Made by a program: the position numbers and the translations under genes. Of a DNA stretch of 64,000 nt, positions 60,497-64,000 are shown piece after piece (within the stretch, counting starts at the first letter, position 1; the number at the start of each line of letters is the position of its first letter). The stretch lies in assembly GCA_046260765.1 (NCBI GenBank), contig JBHEOO010000015.1:1-64000 (forward strand). Direction: 5' to 3'. The notes beneath the pieces were generated by a model. It was given only the letters and a program-made list of their open reading frames with translations. It was not told the origin of the DNA and did not search any database. The DNA comes from Chromatocurvus sp046260765 (lineage in GTDB: Bacteria > Pseudomonadota > Gammaproteobacteria > Pseudomonadales > Halieaceae).

Positions 60497-61869
60497 TGCC
60501 GACCGCGTCCGCTCTTTTCCGCCGCTCTCAGAATGGGTGTGATAGAGGCCGAGACCGGAGGTTCCTCAATCCCCTCCTGCGCCACCGCCTCCATGGCCTG
60601 CTGAAGTTCAATCCCCAGCAATCCCTGCGCGTGCGCCAGTACGTCATGACGGCCCTCAGCGCTCGCCTGTTTCAGGCCCTTGGTTGGCGCATGGATCAGC
60701 TTGTTGGTGATCCCGCGCGACAGCTGTGTGAGCACCTTGGTGGGATCATCGCCGCGCTCCAGGCTGGCCAGTGCCCGCTGCAGCTCCTGCTCTCGCACCT
60801 GCTCCGCGGACTGCCGGTAGGCCTTCACCAGATCGACCGCGGCGAGGGAACGTCGCTCTTCGCAGTAGGCCTGCACGCCGAGCAGAATGATATCGTCGGC
60901 CTTGCGCGCCTCGCTCTGGCGGCTGCGCATGTTCTGCTCCACGATCTGCCGCAAATCATCCACGGTGTAGAGATACACATCGCGAAGATCCCCGACCTGC
61001 GATTCGATGTCCCGCGGTACAGCGATGTCCACCATCAATATGGGACGATGCTTGCGCTTGCGGATCGCCTGCTCCACCGCGCCCTTGCCGAGAATGGGCA
61101 GCTGGCTGCCGGTGGCAGTGATGACGATATCGGAGTTCGGCAGCTGGTCGGGAATGTCGGCAAGCAGCACGGCGTCGGCGCCAAAACGCTGGGCCAGTTC
61201 CCGGGCGCGACCCAGCGTGCGGTTGGCAATGGTGACGTTGTTGACGCCGGCCTCGATCAGGTGCCGCGTGACCAGCTCGATCGTTTCGCCGGCACCCACA
61301 AGCAGTGCGTTGCACTTGGTCAGATCGGTAAAAATCTGGCTCGCCAGATCAACTGCGGCGTAGGCCACGGACACCGGATTTTCGCCGATGGCGGTATCGG
61401 TACGCACTTTTTTGGCGATAGAGAAAACGCGCGGAAACAGCCGCCCGAGCTCCGTGCCGACCGTGCCCGCTTCCGACGCCACGGCAAATGCAGACTTCAG
61501 CTGACCGAAAATCTGCGGTTCGCCAAGCACCATGGAGTCGAGACCTGCGGCAACCTGCACCAGGTGGCGCAGGGCATCCTCCGCCTCATGGTGATAGGCC
61601 GCCGCACTCAGCTCATCGACGGACAGGTTATGGTAGTTCGCCATCCAGGCGATGACCTGCGCCGACTTGTCCGAGAGAACGCAGCCCTCGCGTGCAATGG
61701 CGTAAATCTCCGTGCGGTTACAGGTAGAAAGAACAACCACCTCGTCCAGCTCAGCGGTGGCACAGGCATGGACCAGCGCCTCACCCACATGTTCGGGTGC
61801 AAACGCCACGCGCTCGCGTACCTCAACGGCCGCCGAATTATGATTGATGCCCAGAGCGATAAGGTTCAT
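60493..61869 (-). CDS. hemA: Glutamyl-tRNA reductase
   Basis: HemA reduces Glu-tRNA(Glu) to glutamate-1-semialdehyde, starting the C5 path to haem. The 458-residue product begins MNLIALGINHNSAAVEVRER, has the catalytic Cys in VVLSTCNRTEIY (about 50), GLDSMVLGEPQIFGQLK, the NADPH loop ALLVGAGETIEL and a C-terminal dimerisation helix region. hemA-prfA-prmC is a classic gammaproteobacterial order. Confidence 0.98.
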   Translation of the reverse strand: MNLIALGINHNSAAVEVRERVAFAPEHVGEALVHACATAELDEVVVLSTCNRTEIYAIAREGCVLSDKSAQVIAWMANYHNLSVDELSAAAYHHEAEDALRHLVQVAAGLDSMVLGEPQIFGQLKSAFAVASEAGTVGTELGRLFPRVFSIAKKVRTDTAIGENPVSVAYAAVDLASQIFTDLTKCNALLVGAGETIELVTRHLIEAGVNNVTIANRTLGRARELAQRFGADAVLLADIPDQLPNSDIVITATGSQLPILGKGAVEQAIRKRKHRPILMVDIAVPRDIESQVGDLRDVYLYTVDDLRQIVEQNMRSRQSEARKADDIILLGVQAYCEERRSLAAVDLVKAYRQSAEQVREQELQRALASLERGDDPTKVLTQLSRGITNKLIHAPTKGLKQASAEGRHDVLAHAQGLLGIELQQAMEAVAQEGIEEPPVSASITPILRAAEKSGRGRQ

Positions 61870-62165
61870 AGCGAGTTGTCGGACTCTCCGCGATCGTTGT
61901 CGACAGCCCTGTCGCTGCCCGTGCCCGCCTGTTGCCGCCTGTTGCCGTTACACCCGGGACGCCAGGCAGTGTTCAGACCTGCGTCAATTTTACCAACTTG
62001 CGCGGCAATTGATAGCGGGGCCTGATTGCCAGTAGCGGCACCTGATTCCGGGACGAGCTCAGACCTGAGCACAAGCAGTCAATCGACCCGTGCAGCGATG
62101 TGGGTTTCGACAGGTGAGTATGTCATTATTGTAAGTCTTCTTCTGCAACAAGCCTAAGCGAGTCT
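61870..62165. other. Divergent intergenic region hemA / LbcA-like gene
   Basis: This 296-bp region must hold both divergent promoters. It contains a direct 10-bp tandem pair CCGCCTGTTG (61925-61944). I see no convincing sigma-70 pair, RNA structure or small gene; the segment just before the plus-strand gene is AT-richer (near 62120-62160). Confidence 0.5.
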
Positions 62166-63953
62166 ATGACCCTGCGACCCCTCATTGCAATCTGCTTCAT
62201 TCCCGCAGTTCTGGCCTGCGTGGCACAGCCGGAATCGACCTCCCAGGCGGCTGCCGCAAGTCTCGCAGAAACCACAGAAGCAACGGCAGTCGCCGCGCCG
62301 AAGAAGCGCCCGGCAGAACAGGCCGGGGGCGAAGCGCCGACGCTCGACGAGTCAACCTACCGGAGGCTGCCGGACGACAGCGTCTATCCTTTACTGGCGG
62401 CTGAGTTTGCCCTGCGCAAGCGCGACTATGCGACGGCGATGACGCTCTACATGGATCAGGCAGCGAAGCTGCGCGACCCGGCAGTCAGCGCACACGCCAC
62501 GCACCTTGCCCAGTATCTTCAGCGCGAGGATGCAGCGCGCGAGGCGGTGACGCTGTGGGTTGAACTGGAGCCGGATAACCCCGAGCCGCACAATACGCTG
62601 GCGACGCTGCTGGTGCGCGAGGGACGGCTGCTGGAGGCGGTGTCGCACCTCGCAATGGTGGCCCGGGACGACGAATCCAACGCACGCTTCCCCATCCTCA
62701 TGAACGGCTTTGGCAATCTCAATCCGGAAGAGCAGCAGGCGATGGTGGACGCGCTTGACGCACTGCTTCCCGATCTCGCCGACAGCATTTCACTGCTGAT
62801 GACCCGTGCGCTACTGGCCGATGAAATGGGAGACAGGGAGCGCGCATTGGCCAGGCTGGGTGATGTCTTTGCGCTGGAACCGTTCCAGCACCAGGCGCTC
62901 CTGCTGGAAGCACGCATGCTGCGGGACCAGGGCAGCGAAACACCGTTTGCGCGTATCGAACAGGCGCTGGAGGAAGATGACGAGCGCGACGACCTGCGCC
63001 TGCAGTACGCCAGGCTCCTGGCGCGGGATGACATGGATGCGGCGCGCGGGCAGTTTGAAATCCTGTCCGCGGGTAATCCCGATGACGGCGACCTGCTGTT
63101 CTCCCTGGCGCTCATCAACGAGGAGCTTGAAGATCCACTGGCAGCCAAGGCGTATCTGCAGAAGCTTCTGAAGCTGCGGCAGCGCACCAGCGAGGCGTAT
63201 TTTGTGCTCGGGCGTATTGCCGAAAACGAGAATGACACCGCACAGGCAATTGAGCATTACATGCAGGTCGGCGATGGCAAGGACCTGCTGGCAGCCTCCA
63301 TGCGCATCGGCACGCTGCTGCTTGAGCAGGACCAGCAGGCACGCTTCAGTGGGTATTTTGCCACCCTGCGCCAGAGCTACCCGGCCCGCGGTGAGCAGTT
63401 CTACGCACTGCAGGGCAATCTGCTCAACGAGGCAGGCCGCGAGGACGCCAGTCTGGCATTGCTCAATGAAGCCATCTCCGCGTTCCCGGACTCCACATCG
63501 CTGCGCTACTCGCGCTCGGTGGTGCACGAGCGACGCGACAATATCGACGCGGCCGTCGCCGACCTGCGCAGCATCCTCAAGCGCGAGCCAACAAACGCGA
63601 CGGCGCTGAACGCTCTGGGGTACACGCTGGCCAACAGGACTGACAATCTCGATGAAGCGCATCGCCTGATCAGTGAGGCGCTCAAGCTTGAGCCCAATGA
63701 GCCGGCTATCCTCGACAGCATGGGCTGGGTGCTCTACAGACAGGGTGAGTACGATGCGGCCATCGATTACCTGACCCGGGCCTACGCCGCTTTCCCCGAT
63801 CCCGAGGTTGCCGCGCATCTCGGGGAGGTGATGTGGAAAAACGATAACCCTGAGGGCGCCCGCAATATCTGGCGCGGCGCCCTGCTTCAGGACCCCGACC
63901 ACCCGGTGCTGCGCGAGACCCTGCAACGGCTGGGCGTGGATGACCTGCCGTGA
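62166..63953 (+). CDS. lbcA: TPR lipoprotein, LbcA-like
   Basis: The 595-residue product has a signal peptide with lipobox VLAC (Cys18) and a long array of TPR-like helices, clearest near the C-terminus (ATALNALGYTLANRTDNLDE; AILDSMGWVLYRQGEYDAAI). Position divergent from hemA is that of Pseudomonas LbcA (PA4667), an outer-membrane lipoprotein that recruits the carboxy-terminal protease CtpA to cell-wall hydrolases. Orthology is inferred from position and domain layout. The last 47 bp of the window show no supportable next gene. Confidence 0.82.
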   Translation: MTLRPLIAICFIPAVLACVAQPESTSQAAAASLAETTEATAVAAPKKRPAEQAGGEAPTLDESTYRRLPDDSVYPLLAAEFALRKRDYATAMTLYMDQAAKLRDPAVSAHATHLAQYLQREDAAREAVTLWVELEPDNPEPHNTLATLLVREGRLLEAVSHLAMVARDDESNARFPILMNGFGNLNPEEQQAMVDALDALLPDLADSISLLMTRALLADEMGDRERALARLGDVFALEPFQHQALLLEARMLRDQGSETPFARIEQALEEDDERDDLRLQYARLLARDDMDAARGQFEILSAGNPDDGDLLFSLALINEELEDPLAAKAYLQKLLKLRQRTSEAYFVLGRIAENENDTAQAIEHYMQVGDGKDLLAASMRIGTLLLEQDQQARFSGYFATLRQSYPARGEQFYALQGNLLNEAGREDASLALLNEAISAFPDSTSLRYSRSVVHERRDNIDAAVADLRSILKREPTNATALNALGYTLANRTDNLDEAHRLISEALKLEPNEPAILDSMGWVLYRQGEYDAAIDYLTRAYAAFPDPEVAAHLGEVMWKNDNPEGARNIWRGALLQDPDHPVLRETLQRLGVDDLP

Positions 63954-64000
63954 GGATCTGCTGTGATGACCTACTCTGAGGGCAAGTTCTGAGGACCTAC

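Noticed and set aside
63954..64000. Start of lolB after the TPR lipoprotein gene
   Set aside because: lolB often follows in Pseudomonas, but the only ATG here reaches a stop after eight codons, so nothing can be supported within the window.

Overview
The window is a high-GC chromosomal segment of a Gram-negative gammaproteobacterium. The evidence is a meso-DAP-type MurE, a lipid A/Kdo/Lpt gene set, SspAB, ZapE/ZapG, RpoN-Hpf-PtsN-RapZ-NPr, GatCAB, and gene orders shared with Pseudomonas (rnpB next to mraZ; a LbcA-like lipoprotein gene divergent from hemA; a PA4642-family gene after gatB). The exact genus cannot be fixed from the sequence alone; a marine, Cellvibrionales/Halieaceae-like organism is an inference. 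A run of ten Ns at 54375-54384 shows this is a draft or scaffolded assembly.

Layout. 1-17284 (minus) is an almost complete, tightly overlapped division and cell wall (dcw) cluster, mraZ-rsmH-ftsL-ftsI-murE-murF-mraY-murD-ftsW-murG-murC-ddl-ftsQ-ftsA-ftsZ-lpxC, with a clear promoter and a 10-bp-periodic MraZ operator. 17480-18005 holds the RNase P RNA gene (minus) with terminator, probable promoter and a 12-bp tandem repeat. 18002-22309 is rsmI (minus) facing away from lpoA-yraN-diaA-like-dolP (plus). 22312-27236 (minus) carries rplM-rpsI, petA plus a fused cytochrome b/c1 gene, and sspA-sspB. 27413-30479 has zapE (minus), zapG and degS (plus). 30492-33480 (minus) is mlaC-ibaG-hisG-hisD. 33781-43215 (plus) runs from a Na+/Ca2+ exchanger through kdsD-kdsC-lptA-lptB-rpoN-hpf-ptsN-rapZ-ptsO to mgtE-darP. 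43167-49995 (minus) is mreB-mreC-mreD-maf-yhdP. 50244-53759 (plus) is gatC-gatA-gatB plus a PA4642-family gene. 55045-63953 holds smrA, cysZ, and rhlB-moeB-prmC-prfA-hemA (minus) divergent from a large TPR lipoprotein gene.

Most genes serve envelope growth: peptidoglycan precursors and septation, cell-shape control (MreBCD), lipid A/Kdo/LPS export, and outer membrane lipid and protein homeostasis (MlaC, DolP, YhdP, DegS, LpoA). Several genes usual at these positions in relatives are missing from the tight junctions seen here: lptC, murA, hisC, mlaB, mlaFED and rng.

The most unusual part is 53756-55021, with a solo relative at 27270-27361. It contains non-coding nested-palindrome modules. Each has a nearly invariant core, closed by long inverted arms (31 nt in four of five copies) whose sequence differs between copies while pairing is kept. 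Outer ends are marked GTAG-N3-GG. Modules sit in inverted pairs around a diverged spacer of about 345 bp, forming two units of 587 and 600 bp. The second unit also carries the ends of both flanking genes next to the N gap, so the tandem arrangement may be two haplotypes of one locus joined by a scaffolder.
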